NCBI GenBank assembly: GCA_036429605.1
Contig: CM071591.1
Location: 1,922,001-1,986,000, forward strand
Direction: 5' to 3'
DNA: 64,000 bases
From: Cladobotryum mycophilum
Taxonomy: Eukaryota > Ascomycota > Sordariomycetes > Hypocreales > Hypocreaceae
The position numbers were made by a program, and so were the translations under genes. The notes beneath the pieces were generated by a model, which had not been told where the DNA came from, made no database searches, and saw only the letters and a list, made by a program, of their open reading frames with translations. Shown one piece after another: positions 1 to 11,172 of the stretch (positions are counted from its first letter, which is position 1; every line of letters begins with the position of its first letter).

Positions 1-915
1 TACCTGTGAGGATATTGGCTGGGATTGTCATCTCGCACACAGGCTTATTGATCTATTGTTTGGTCACTTCTATTATGCAGGCACCTTCCAGAATTCTATG
101 ACCTCCAGTAAATTTCTTGCACTATTCTTAAATAGCCAGAAGATTTGCCTGAGGTTTCATGTACATTGTTATTAAAAGGGTGATCGCCATCTTCCTAATA
201 TGTTTTCTAACTTCCCTATTTAAAGCTGCAGAGGCCCTCCTCTTGCATTCAAGGGTCAGCCTGGCTACCAAGACGGCAGCTGCTCAGCTTGCCCATAATA
301 GACAGGTACCTAGCTAATGCTATACGGTCGAGTGAAGTACCAGGTAGTAATCTACAGTCTTTCAGCTCATCGATTACGCCAACATATCAGAACGAGAATG
401 TCACTTTATGTGTAAACCCCCTCTCCCCCGCATACCTATTTAACGATGTTTGTATGGCAAAACTCGACAAAGGAGCTGCGCAAAAGAAGTATCAGTCTAT
501 ACCACGTCACTAGACTACTATTAGCATCCCAGGTTGTTTGCAGGTTGTATCATTGCAATGAGACCCTGACGTCTCACTCCGGGGCCAGAATTTACCACAC
601 CAGACAAGGCCAACTGGGGCTGGCCTCATTAGGTTCAGGACCATTAGATGAAGAGGGAGGGGCGCAAAGCCTTGGTGACCCGTCCCACAGCTGTCTCACG
701 GCGCTACGCCAGGGCCCAATCACACAGAACGAGAAAAAAAAATTCGGGCAACGCCTTTTCCCCCCTCCAACCCATCTTCGCTCTTCTCCTGCCACTTCCT
801 TCTTTCAACCTCTACACCCCACAGCCATAGTCCGACGGTGCAGGCCTCTCCTTTCACATTCTCTTTATTTCTTTCTACTTTTTGAAAAGGCTCGATTTTT
901 GTTGAAACAATCACC
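1..915. other. spacer and eIF5A leader
   Basis: No gene is recognisable here. From about 765 to 915 the + strand becomes strongly pyrimidine-rich (repeated CTTT, CCTCT and TTCTTT blocks), which is typical of leaders of highly expressed fungal genes. This probably covers the core promoter and 5' UTR of the eIF5A gene. Short open frames in the region have no recognisable protein features. Confidence 0.6.
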
Positions 916-1801
916 ATGGCTGACGAGGTAAGAACTTACCATGTTGATTTTTTGTTTTGATCGCGAGACTCTGGGTAGAGAAATTCGCCCCGCATTGTTT
1001 TGATGCCCCTCGACGAAACGACAACCCCACACCAGAGCAAAAACTACTTTTTTTATTTTTACAACAAAACTGTGGCTGCTCTCGATCCTCTCATTGTCCC
1101 TCGCATTTTCGCTCATTCGAGTCTATATAAACATCTCAACCCCATTGCTAATTTTCAACCTCTTTTATAGCATGAGACCTTTGAAGGCGCCGCCGACTCT
1201 GGCGCCTCCAAGACCTTCCCCATGCAGTGCTCTGCTCTGCGTAAGAACGGTCACGTCGTGATCAAGGGCCGCCCTTGCAAGATTGTCGACATGTCTACCT
1301 CCAAGACCGGAAAGCACGGTCACGCCAAGGTCCATCTTATTGCTATCGACATCTTCACCGGCAAGAAGCTTGAAGATCTCTGCCCCTCCACCCACAACAT
1401 GGATGTCCCTGTTGTTGTCCGCAAGGAATATCCTCTGGTATGTGGCTCTACCTTTTATCTAGTCTACACGACAGAGCGTTGTAGGCCCTGAAATAATAAG
1501 CAGGCCCGTCACTAACTCGCCTACTAGAACAACATTGAGGATGATTTCCTTGTCCTCATGAACGACGACGGCTCGGAGAAGTCAGATGTCAAGATTCCTG
1601 ATGGTGAAATTGGCAACCAGATTCAGGAGGGTTTCGATGAGGGAAAGGAACTGAGTAAGTTGAGAATCACACTTGCATTGGCGTGATATGTTCGATCAAT
1701 GGATCTGAATGCTCATGTATCAAAATTTAGTTGTTACCGTTGTCTCCTCCATGGGTGAGGAACACGTTCTCGCCATCAAAGAAGCTTCCAACAAGGATTA
1801 A
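916..1801 (+). CDS. translation factor eIF5A (hypusine-containing)
   Basis: This is eIF5A, the cytosolic factor that helps ribosomes through difficult peptide bonds and supports termination. Exons are 916-927, 1171-1437, 1528-1654 and 1731-1801, giving 158 residues, the usual eukaryotic length. The first exon codes only M-A-D-E before a GTAAGA donor. The hypusination loop TSKTGKHGHAK is intact, and the modified lysine should be Lys52. The C-terminal OB-fold half begins with NNIEDDFLVLM and the protein ends in ASNKD. All four exon junctions keep frame. The identification is secure because eIF5A is among the most conserved eukaryotic proteins. The pyrimidine-rich leader fits high expression. 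RRN7 follows about 1 kb downstream on the same strand. Confidence 0.97.
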
Positions 1802-2767
1802 GTATGGTTTCACAGGCGATGAAACAAGTATTTATGGCCTTTCGACGATGTTATCCGCCGTCTACAAATACTAGGTCAAAGCACTGGCGATATTAATGAC
1901 CACGAAGGATATCCTTGGCATGACAGGATGGATCGTTGCATACAACAGCTTGATGGTCTTGATTGTGTCATGAGACTAGATGCTTTCAAAAGCCCACTCT
2001 CAAGGTCAAAATATATACTTGGTTTCTCTCAACAACACATTGTCAAAATTATGGCGATGTGAGCGTAGCTGGTATGATGTTGAAATAAAAAAAGTTTAAA
2101 AAAAATAAAGAAGAGAAGGCAGCTACAGTATGTAACCCAGATCAGTAATGCGACTCTATGTGACGAACAGATATTGTTTATATTGTTTCAATCTTTTGAC
2201 GAGCTGACTGCAAACCTCGCATATCTACTACCTACCTAGTAGATAGGACAGTAGATGTCTATCTTATCTGCATAGCGGTGTTGCCGACCCACAAGCATCT
2301 TATCTACCTGTACCTACAAAGGTACCTAATGCCACCTCGAGTTAAGCCACCTGACTCTATCTTGGTGAAAGGTTTATGTTTACCTATGGACCTCTAGTAA
2401 TTCACTGTATCAAACCTATCCAGGTAGTTAGTAGTACTTGAAATGTCCGAACTTTATTTATTTGAGCACCTAGATTAGCACTCAAATCTCTTCCTTACAG
2501 CCTCTTATTATTACTCCTCTCACTTCATCTTTTCTTATGCTTCAGCCGCATTATCTTTACTCCAGTACGCAATTGTGTTAGGATTTTCTCCCTCGTCTCT
2601 AAACAGCAACTGCGACATGCAAGGCACAGCTTATTTCTCGGATGAGCCTAGAAGTAATTCGTGTACCTCATTAATGTGAACAACCTAGCTTCAGTATCTT
2701 AATGCAATAACTTGCGTTTTGGTTCAATGGGTTATTGTTGGATTCAAATGTGCAGTCGACCATTATC
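1802..2767. other. spacer between eIF5A and RRN7
   Basis: Non-coding as far as I can see. It holds the eIF5A 3' UTR (AT-rich, with an AAATAAAAAAAG-type stretch near 2085-2110) and the RRN7 promoter. The part from 2220 to 2420 contains many copies of short TACCTAC/GTAGGTA-type words that recur in other spacers of this window. Confidence 0.55.
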
Positions 2768-4590
2768 ATGGATGGACTGCGAGAGTTGCGCCGCATGCCC
2801 CGTGGTGAGAGATGCCCCGAATGCGGCAGTCAAAGATGGTATTTGCAGGACGGCTTGAGATTCTGTTCAAGAGGTCATCAGATTGAGGTACCCGTGCCGA
2901 TAAAAGAGTGAGAGGTTCGAGGGGGCTAATACGATACAGGGCTTTGTTCAGTTCGACGTCGGCGATGAAGAGGACTCTGGAAAGCTAGGTGCTGTTTCTC
3001 GCCGCGAGAAAAAAACAAGGGAAAAACTCAATCGTGCGCCGGTTCTCAGCGGCCAGGCAGGAAGGGATTTATACCTCGAGGCACTTCAACTAATTATTAG
3101 AAGCCAGGTGCAGTGGCTTATCAATGTCAAGGGACATAGAGATGAGTTGGAAACCGTCGTTCGCGATCTTTGGGATCTGCGTATAAGAGGGTCCAATTCT
3201 ATACCCGAAGACAACCTCGGGGGAGAAGACAACTTGGTTTTCTTCAGCTCGGCGTCGCTTACCGAAGACGCGGAGGCGAAAAAAACATGGCCGCAGCAAT
3301 CAAGACGGCAGAATTGGGACCCAGACCTTGGGATACGTTGGCCGTCACCCAGGGTACCTGACACTCTTGTACTGTGCTACTTGGCATGTGTGCTCTTGAG
3401 AATACCCACCCGCCTCGGCCAGCTTCTTCGATGGGCTAATGATGGCAACGTTCCCTATAAAAGAGCCGCAGGTTTTATCTTGCCCCTATACAATGACAAA
3501 GTACTAACCAAATATTAGTATCTCGACCTACCGCCAGAAATGCGCGATCGAATGCCCGCACCATACGTCAGAACGTTGAAACTGCCTTTTCGATCTCCTC
3601 TTCAGGGTGATGACTTGTATAGGGCAGCTACAGATATGATTTTATCATACCACTTGAATTATGGCATGATCTTTCCTGAACTCAATCATGTATCAATGCT
3701 TGTTCAGACGGCAAGAGTACTTGCATTGCCCGGTAAGAGGACTCTGATGACAACGATATATATGTTCTGACCATTGTAAAGCTGAACCAATATTTTTGGC
3801 ACACAAACTGTCAGCCCTGCTGGGATACCGATTCTCATTCCCAGTCGAGAAACAAGCAAATCAACGTCTCGATCATCCAGAAATTCGGCTGGTTGCTCTC
3901 CTCGTTGTTGCTACTAAGCTCTGCTTCCCCTTTGACTCTATACGCTCTCCAATCCAGTACAGCAATTCTATATATTTACCTCTTTTCAATTGGGACGAGT
4001 GGGGTGCAGATAAAATTGAAATGCTCGGACAAAGAGATGCATCTAGTGATAAGACCATGTTCGACAACATCACACCTGGTCAGGTTGCAGTGATGAACAG
4101 CGAAGAGCTTGATGCATATTTCGCACATATCTCCAGTCTAATTGATAAGAGGAGTATGTCAACTCAACTCGTGATTTTATAGATGCGCTAACCGATGAAG
4201 ATGAGAACCCGATAACAAGTTTCTTCCCAGCCGAGGAATCATCTACGACGAGCCGCGTGCATGATATCTCCACCGAGGACTTAGATACGAAAACTCAAAA
4301 CATTTTACGCAAAGCTCTAGAACCAACCCAATACACCCCAAGCGAAGTAACAGCATCCGCTTCGACTAAGAAACACACATACGAAGCATACCGCGATACC
4401 GAGCAGCTTACCGAGACGGCCGCTAGACTCTACAAGGCTGCAGGTAGGGAATTTCCCCAAGTTTATCAACGGAATCTCTCGGGTGCTAATAGCTTGCCTA
4501 GGTGATGCAACTGGCGTGTCTCTTCAAACAATGGTGGACGCTATATACAGACTTGAACGGGCTATTGTAGCATGGCAAGGAGAAAACTAA
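2768..4590 (+). CDS. RRN7: RNA polymerase I core initiation factor Rrn7 (TAF1B/TFIIB-like)
   Basis: Rrn7 is the TFIIB-like subunit of the Pol I core factor that acts at rDNA promoters in the nucleolus. The N-terminal zinc ribbon is visible as C16-x2-C19 and C33-x3-H37. It is followed by a basic linker, a cyclin-like region (WLINVKGH; LDLPPEMRDRMPAPY) and the C-terminal segment NPITSFFPAE. Likely exons are 2768-2887, 2940 to about 3467, 3519-3732, 3782-4443 (see below) and 4502-4590, about 530 residues. Two junctions are odd. The exon 2 to 3 junction keeps frame only with a GC-AG intron (3468-3518) or an equivalent shift. At 4154-4182 the frame changes, either through an implausible 29-nt intron or, more likely, through one missing T in the run at 4175-4178. 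The family call rests on the zinc ribbon plus the overall order of conserved blocks. Confidence 0.85.
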
Positions 4591-4974
4591 GGAATGCCGA
4601 ATACGATGAACCGGATTCTCACATGTGGACTTGAACTGATCATACATACGCGCCAGAAAGTGAATATCTAGGTAGTGAACTACGATGGAGCAGCTAACAA
4701 ATGAATCCTAAAGAAAATAAAGTGACATCCCAGGCCCACAAAAGGTGAGGCGCCTCTATCGCAAAATAGCCATCGTTTCTTGCGTAAGCAATTCCGTAAA
4801 TTTCCAAGTTTGATAGTGGGGTGCTGCACGATACACACAAACTGTTCTTTGTACTCACGTGACTCAGCAGCTGACCTAGGGTTTTCTACGACTTGAACTT
4901 TCTGCCCCACCAAATTTGCACGCAAGTTCGGCCATTGAATCTTCACATCGTCAGCATCACCAAAATCAATCAAG
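4591..4974. promoter_or_regulatory. promoter region of the ubiquitin-eL40 gene with telobox-like TAGGGTTTT
   Basis: Spacer between RRN7 and ubiquitin-eL40. TAGGGTTTT occurs at 4877-4885, about 90 bp upstream of the split start codon. It matches the telobox word (AAACCCTA on the other strand) known from promoters of ribosomal and translation genes in several eukaryotes. That it acts as such here is inference from position and sequence only. Confidence 0.4.
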
Positions 4975-5633
<659 letters not shown>

Positions 5634-5723
5634 ATTATTTCACCATGGATGTGGCGTCTGGTTTATGGCATTCTGGGTGGCAAGGACAGAGGTGCTTCAT
5701 GGTTTAAGAGTCTGGCTTTGTTT

Positions 5724-6083
5724 CTACACTAGCATCTGTTTCAGAGGCAATACATCTTGATGATGCCTGATGACCATTTTTCGATCTTTCGTCCTATCAC
5801 GGAACGCCGACATATGCCCACCAACATCTGGAACAAGTGACACACTTCCGATTCGTGACCAGTTGCCAATAGGAAGAGAATCTGCTAGGATGGAGGAAGA
5901 TTCGGGAATTATAAGAAGCACCCAGTGTAGTCCAATTGATTTCCACCAATATCTCGCCACTTTTGGATTGATTTCCAGAGACCTACTAAAACTGTTTGCT
6001 AATGACGCATGTATGTACAATATCGAGACATGAATTGTTGATGAAGGAGAATACTTACCTGTATGGAGCAATGGCGTAATCAT
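5724..6083 (-). CDS. doubtful small hypothetical protein
   Basis: A 119-residue frame runs from ATG at 6083 to a stop at 5724. It contains a good intron signature: donor GTAAGTATT right after the ninth codon and an acceptor ATTAG about 50 nt later. Splicing it keeps frame and gives a protein of about 100 residues. The protein is rich in Trp and basic residues (RYWWKSIGLHW; FRDRTKDRK) with no domain I recognise. It lies convergent to ubiquitin-eL40 and divergent from the Yip1-family gene, and CACGTG boxes lie upstream. It could equally be chance open frame. Confidence 0.25.
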   Translation of the reverse strand: MITPLLHTGKYSPSSTIHVSILYIHASLANSFSRSLEINPKVARYWWKSIGLHWVLLIIPESSSILADSLPIGNWSRIGSVSLVPDVGGHMSAFRDRTKDRKMVIRHHQDVLPLKQMLV

Positions 6084-6195
6084 GTTTCACAAGGTTAGGG
6101 CTGCTTGAACATTGCGATCGGAATTGCCTGCCCCAAGTTCTTCGGCCCGCATCTTAGCGCTGCATAGGCACGTGACTTCTGCAGCCATTGTGTAG

Positions 6196-6209
6196 ATATC
6201 ACGTGATAT
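6196..6209. promoter_or_regulatory. 14-bp palindrome with CACGTG core
   Basis: ATATCACGTGATAT is a perfect 14-bp palindrome upstream of the Yip1-family gene. A second CACGTG lies at 6169-6174. CACGTG is the classic binding word of Cbf1/USF-type bHLH factors. Its use here is inferred from sequence and its place about 210 bp before the start codon. Confidence 0.45.
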
Positions 6210-6413
6210 TATGGCAGTCGTACGTGTCGCCTTAGCAAGCTGTCTCCATCCGGAATGATGCAGCTAGTTAGAGAGGCAAGATATGAAGCTTCCTAATCAT
6301 CGGAAGCTAAGCATTCAACTTCCTGCTGCAAATATCAAGCACTTTAACCACCCAGGTTCCAGAGTAACTTGAGCGAAAACTTTCCTAAGAAATTAATTGC
6401 ACGGGCGCGCAAT

Positions 6414-7465
6414 ATGTCTGGGTCTGGTTACGACGCTGTCGTTGATGTGGATGATGAGGTAGGTCCTACTTGAGAGCACCAAAATATGATGATGCGATTT
6501 TGATTCCAATATGTTGATAGTTTAGCTAATGTGATATATCTGTCAAGGGCGACCTCGGACACACTGATCTTCAAGAGGATCTCGAATTCCACACTTCCAA
6601 CTTCAATGAATCGTCTTCGGCCAGAGGTCGCAAAGCGCCAGCGGCAGGACTCCCTCCGCCAGTAACGGCTTCACCCTCCTCCTCCTCCAAGCGCTTTCTC
6701 TGGAGCATGTCGTTTTACGCCCAATTCTTCGATGTCGATACCTCGGCGGTGTTGTCGCGCTGCTGGGCGGCGCTTTTCCCTCGGGCAAGCTTCCTAGACG
6801 TCCTCGAGGGCAATCCCGATCTATATGGTCCGTTTTGGATTGCGACAACGGTGGTATTGATTTTGTTCCTGGGTGGTACGATTAGCCAGTATTTGTCATC
6901 GACTGGAAAGACGCCTTTTGCTTATGACTTCAAGTTGCTCAGCGGTATGTATCCGGCTCGTCCTGGTTGATGCGGATGGTATTGCTCTGTTGCTGGCCTC
7001 TTCATCGAAACAGGCACTTTCTTTCGGAATCAAGAAGCTAACATTATTGTCATCATAGGCGCTGCTGGATTAATCTACGGATATACCATGGTGATCCCCG
7101 TCATACTGTTCCTCGCACTTCGATACTTTGGCAGCGACTCTGCAAACCTACTCGAATGCTGGGCCCTCTACGGTTATAACAACCTGATCTGGATACCCGT
7201 AGCCTTTATCAGCTGGTCACCCATCTCCATTCTCAACTGGGTATTCGTCGCTGTCGGTTTTGGCCTCTCTGTCACATTCCTCGTACGAAATCTGTACCCA
7301 GTCTTGAGCGCCACCGACCGCCAGGTCAGCAAGGTGCTTCTTATCATTGTCATTGTACTACACGCAGGTCTTGCCCTGACCATTAAGTTCCTGTTTTTCG
7401 CTCATGGCAGTCCGGTGTCAAAAACCCCGGGCGAGGGCGGTCCAGGTGACAAGAAGGATGGTTAA
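6414..7465 (+). CDS. Yip1-family Golgi membrane protein (YIPF1/2, Yip5-like)
   Basis: A Yip1-domain protein that probably works in ER-Golgi vesicle traffic together with Rab GTPases. Exons are 6414-6458, 6548-6944 and 7059-7465 (282 residues). All junctions have GT-AG ends and keep frame. The N-terminal 100 residues are hydrophilic with an acidic stretch and a serine/proline linker. Five hydrophobic segments follow, starting with WIATTVVLILFLGGTI and including YGYTMVIPVILFLALRYF and ILNWVFVAVGFGLSVTFLV. The conserved LYGPFWI and LLECWALYGYNN blocks are typical of the family. The YIPF1/2-Yip5 branch is favoured over Yip1 itself by the long N-terminus, but that assignment is less certain than the family. 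Confidence 0.85.
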
Positions 7466-7762
7466 AATTGTGTTCACGAATAGGTCTTGATGGGAAAGGA
7501 ACTTGATATGGCGTTGCTCAAGGCGGTTGATAGACAATGGTTTATGAGAGATTCTCCGGAAGATGGGCATCTCGTCAGGGTGTTCTAACTACGCTATACA
7601 TTATAAAGCATGTGACAGGGTTATATTGTGATATGAATGACAAATGTTTCTTTTTTTGGGTTTTTGGTTTTTTTTAAATATATATTCACGTGATGTACTC
7701 TCCCCCATCATAGATCTTCATTTGCACATTGAACTTGACTCTTCAAGTTTACACCCTCCATA
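7466..7762. other. convergent 3' spacer
   Basis: Short AT-rich region between the ends of the Yip1-family gene (+) and the rhodanese gene (-). It holds T-rich tracts near 7650-7675 and a CACGTG at 7687-7692. No gene seen. Confidence 0.5.
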
Positions 7763-8458
7763 TTATTCTTGTCCTCCCGACTTGCCCTGTCCAACCTTTT
7801 CAACAGGGCCCTGGTGCGTCTCCCAGTCGAGCCAGCTTCCCGGATACTCACCCACACTCGTCCAGCCAGCGTGCTGCGCCAACCCCGCTGCCGCCCGCGC
7901 CCGCACTCCAGCTCTACAATAGAACAAGAGGTTCGCATCCTTGGGCGGGCGCTCGAAGCCGTACATGTCCTGGAAGTCCTGCTCGGATACGTGGAAGCTC
8001 TGGACGGCGGTTGTGATGGGGATGTTGATTGCGCCGGGGATTATGCCCGTTTGGAGGAGCTCGCCTGGTTCGCGGACATCTGTGTTATGGTTAATGAGCC
8101 ATTGGACAATATATGATTACTTTGTTCCCGTCGGTGACGGTTCTCGTAATAACGTACCCACAATGACGACTTTTTCCTCTACATCGGACGTCTCAACTAG
8201 CTTCTTAATCTCGTCAAAGTTCCAGATGCGACTGTTAGGAATCTGGTTCTCATTCTTGGCAGAGTACCACCGCACGCCGCCGAGTCGAGCCTCGCCCCTC
8301 AACCCCAGCGAAGCCGCCGGCCGCAGTGCAGAGCTTGAACCCGTAGCCGCCGAACATGCTCTCCTCAAAGCATTGGAAGAAGATGCCGCCGCTCCGATCG
8401 AGGGTCTAGCAGACATGCGCCGCAGCAGAAGCTGCTGTGTAGCTCGTCGACCCGCCAT
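7763..8458 (-). CDS. mitochondrial single-domain rhodanese (sulfurtransferase)
   Basis: Exons on the minus strand are 8458-8158 and 8079-7763 (205 residues), joined across a 78-nt GT-AG intron that completes the DVREP motif. The first 70 residues are rich in Arg, Ser and Ala with no acidic residues until late, as expected for a mitochondrial targeting peptide. The rhodanese domain follows (IWNFDEIKKLV, then DVREPGE, then GAINIPI). The active-site loop is CRAGVRA with its cysteine, the catalytic persulfide residue of the family. The C-terminus has the usual YPGSWLDW block. The likely role is sulfur transfer from thiosulfate or related donors. It is convergent with the Yip1-family gene. Confidence 0.9.
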
Positions 8459-9307
8459 TTGTTTTAGACCCCAAAAAAAAATGAGTTTTCAGAGGCAGAA
8501 ATTTCGAGCCGAATTCGATCGTGTTAGAGCCTAGGTCGCGAGACTCAATCGATGGGGTGTAATCGAGAGCGATGGATTAGCGACAAATTACAAAGTTTCG
8601 CAACAAGCTTCGAAGAGCTGACTTGCCCCGCGACGTCATGCTTTGTCATGCACATTGACTGAGTTGCGACTTATCTTCTTTCTCTCCCACATCAACGATA
8701 CGGCACCAACTAACGTAGGTATCCCTTTAGAGGTGTCCGCATTGCTATAATAGAGCATATTGGCTCTTATGATATCGGTAAGTAACATATATGCTACTTG
8801 TCTCGAGAGAGTGTGAAACACCTGTCACTTCAGAGAAGAACAAACATTTAAAAGAAGAGTTAAATAATGATACAATTTCAAACTTCCTGTCAAGTCATCA
8901 TAACAGCTCACGTCAGATATTTTAGAAAATATAGTTTTCGATTTTTTGTCTATTGCTCAACCAAAACTCCATGTACCTCATGATGCGCCCCGAAGCAACG
9001 CGATGTAACCGCCAAATGATGTCAAAAGAACTATATACAGTGATAAAGAGGAATTAAGATTAGGTGTCTCCTTTTGCTCGTTCGTTCGTCAGCGGGGGTC
9101 GTTATGCCTCACAAAACTCGGCGTATATCCTGACGTCGTCATAACTCGTGGCCCGATGCTGCAACCAGGTCCCATGGTATCGTGGGTGAATTCTCAACCG
9201 ATTCAATGCCATATCCAGCTGCGCCTCTCCACGTAACGGGGCTAGCGCCTCGCCAACCGTGACCCTCACAACTAGCATGTTTCTCCTCCACATCAATTCT
9301 ATGTTGT
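8459..9307. other. spacer between rhodanese and ERG5
   Basis: Holds the rhodanese promoter (purine-rich stretch near 8465-8480 on the + strand) and the 3' end of ERG5. Open frames here are short and show no recognisable domain. Confidence 0.5.
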
Positions 9308-11172
9308 TTATTTCCGTTCTTCGAATGTGAGAGGGCAATCATCCTAAACAAACCATTAGCATTATAGTCTGGACGAATTGAGAGCAGGCCGCATCTTACC
9401 TTGGGGAAAATGGTGGCAAACACCTTAATTTCCTCGGAAAGAGGAGTGGCATGATGCTTCCAGTTCAACTGCACGGATGCCTTTCCAATCATTAGAGCCA
9501 AGTTGAGCTGGGCATAAACTTGACCTAGACAGTAGTGAGGGCCGACACCAAACACCAAATAGTTCTTGGCACCCTTCTCTTCCGCATCGCCAGAGTAGTA
9601 TCGCTCGGGGTCGAAAGTATCGGGTTTCTCATAGACTTCAGGATCGTGAAGCGCCATGTAAGTAGTGGGGATAACCATAGAACCTACTAAACATCAGTAC
9701 TCTGTCACAAGTTTGAATCATGTCGAGATCCGCTTACCTTTGGGGATAGTGTAAGTATCAGTAATGGGGAACGGCTTCTTGACCAAATAGGGAACCATCA
9801 GCACCGGAGGGCGGTAGCGCAAAAGCTCGCGGACAACTGCTCGGGTATAGGTGAGAGATTCAAGCTGATCCATGTTGAGATCAGCATAGGCATCACCGTT
9901 TCGGACCTTGATGTTCTCTTCACGAATGCGGTCGAGAACGTCGGGTCGCTGGGCAACAATCTGAAAAAGCCAAGTGGCGGCACTGCTTGTAGCATCCTGA
10001 GAAGCGAAGAGGAAAGTAAAGACGGTCTGGGCAATCTCATAGTCGGTGAACATGCGCAGCAGCGGCTGGGGCTTCTCCAATCCCTCATCTTCACCCTTCT
10101 CCTGTGCCTCACGCCAGCGCTCCGAGTTAACCATTTGCAAAACCCAGCCGTCCATAATGCAGCTAACTTCGCCACCCGCTGCCATACGAACTTTGCTCTT
10201 GGCTGCGCACTTGGAAAACTCAGCGAGCACCATGTCAGAGGCCTTCTTGCCATACCAGGTCTTGGTGAAGGGGAGGATGATAGGGAAGTTGACAAGCTCA
10301 AGAGCAGCAGTGATTAGGTAATAATCGTCGGCAATCTTCTTAACAGCCTCATCGGTCATGTAGTGGCCGACAAAAGTGCGGCAAGAAACAGCGCACATGA
10401 GCTCACGGAATTCGGGCATGAAAGGAATAGGCTTTCCGTTGTTTTCTTTGGTAATATCGAGGAATCGCTTGAAGTACTTCTTGTATACTTCTTCCTGGCC
10501 AGGCAGGTAGCTCTCGAGAGCCTTGCGAGTGAAGAGGCCATTGAGACCCTTGCGAAAGTCAACATGGGCCTTGCCGTCCAAAAAGACCCAGTTATCTGCA
10601 CCAAGAAGCTTGTGGGCGACATCGACAACGCAAGGCTTGACATAGGCCGGTGAGTTGAGAACCTTGCGAGCCATATCTCGGGTGGATGCAATGACGACGA
10701 ATCTACATGATGGGTTAGTTATAATACCAAGAGTAATCTGGGGGTTCTGTCCTTACTTGTGAAAAACAGAGACGCAGCTCAGAGGACCGCTGAGCCACTT
10801 CTGATAGTACTCCTCAAACTTGGGATCCATTGACTGCAGGAAAGGTCCAATGAATGGCATTTTCCATGCAGGGCCGGCAATATTGCCCTTGCTAAGGATA
10901 TAACTAACTATAACACGGAAATTTTAATCATTAGCCTACTATCCTCATCATGAGGCGGAGCGGTCGCGCAACGAAGACAGATGGGTATACATACTCTGGT
11001 CATACACGACACAAACGGCCAAGAGGGTCAAGACCCAGGTCAAGGCACCCGTGTTCGTAATGGTCTCGATGACATAGTCGAGTTGTGGAGGAATGTTGGC
11101 ACCGACATATTTAGAGCTGGCGAGGACTGAGGTGAAGACGGAAGAAGACGCAGTGGCATTGAGGGCGTCCAT
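9308..11172 (-). CDS. ERG5: C-22 sterol desaturase, cytochrome P450 CYP61
   Basis: ERG5 introduces the C22-C23 double bond late in ergosterol synthesis in the ER. Minus-strand exons are 11172-10995, 10907-10757, 10702-9738, 9683-9400 and 9343-9308, all in frame, giving 537 residues, which is full length. The N-terminus has one membrane anchor (TGALTWVLTLLAVCVVY). CYP61 signatures are strong: ADDYYLITAALELVNFP, TKTWYGKKASDM, the I-helix FLFASQDATSSAATW, the MVIPTTYMALHDPEVYE block, and the heme-binding loop FGVGPHYCLGQVY with its cysteine ligand. The last exon is only 36 nt and codes DDCPLTFEERK. CYP51 is ruled out because its I-helix and heme-loop signatures differ. Confidence 0.95.

Noticed and set aside
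446..931. Open frame of 161 codons overlapping the eIF5A start
   Set aside because: It runs through the pyrimidine-rich leader and into the first eIF5A exon in another frame. Its composition is low complexity and it has no domain.
7941..8534. Open frame of 197 codons on the + strand
   Set aside because: It is antisense to the rhodanese gene, whose targeting peptide, DVREP and active-site motifs and intron are all in order on the minus strand.
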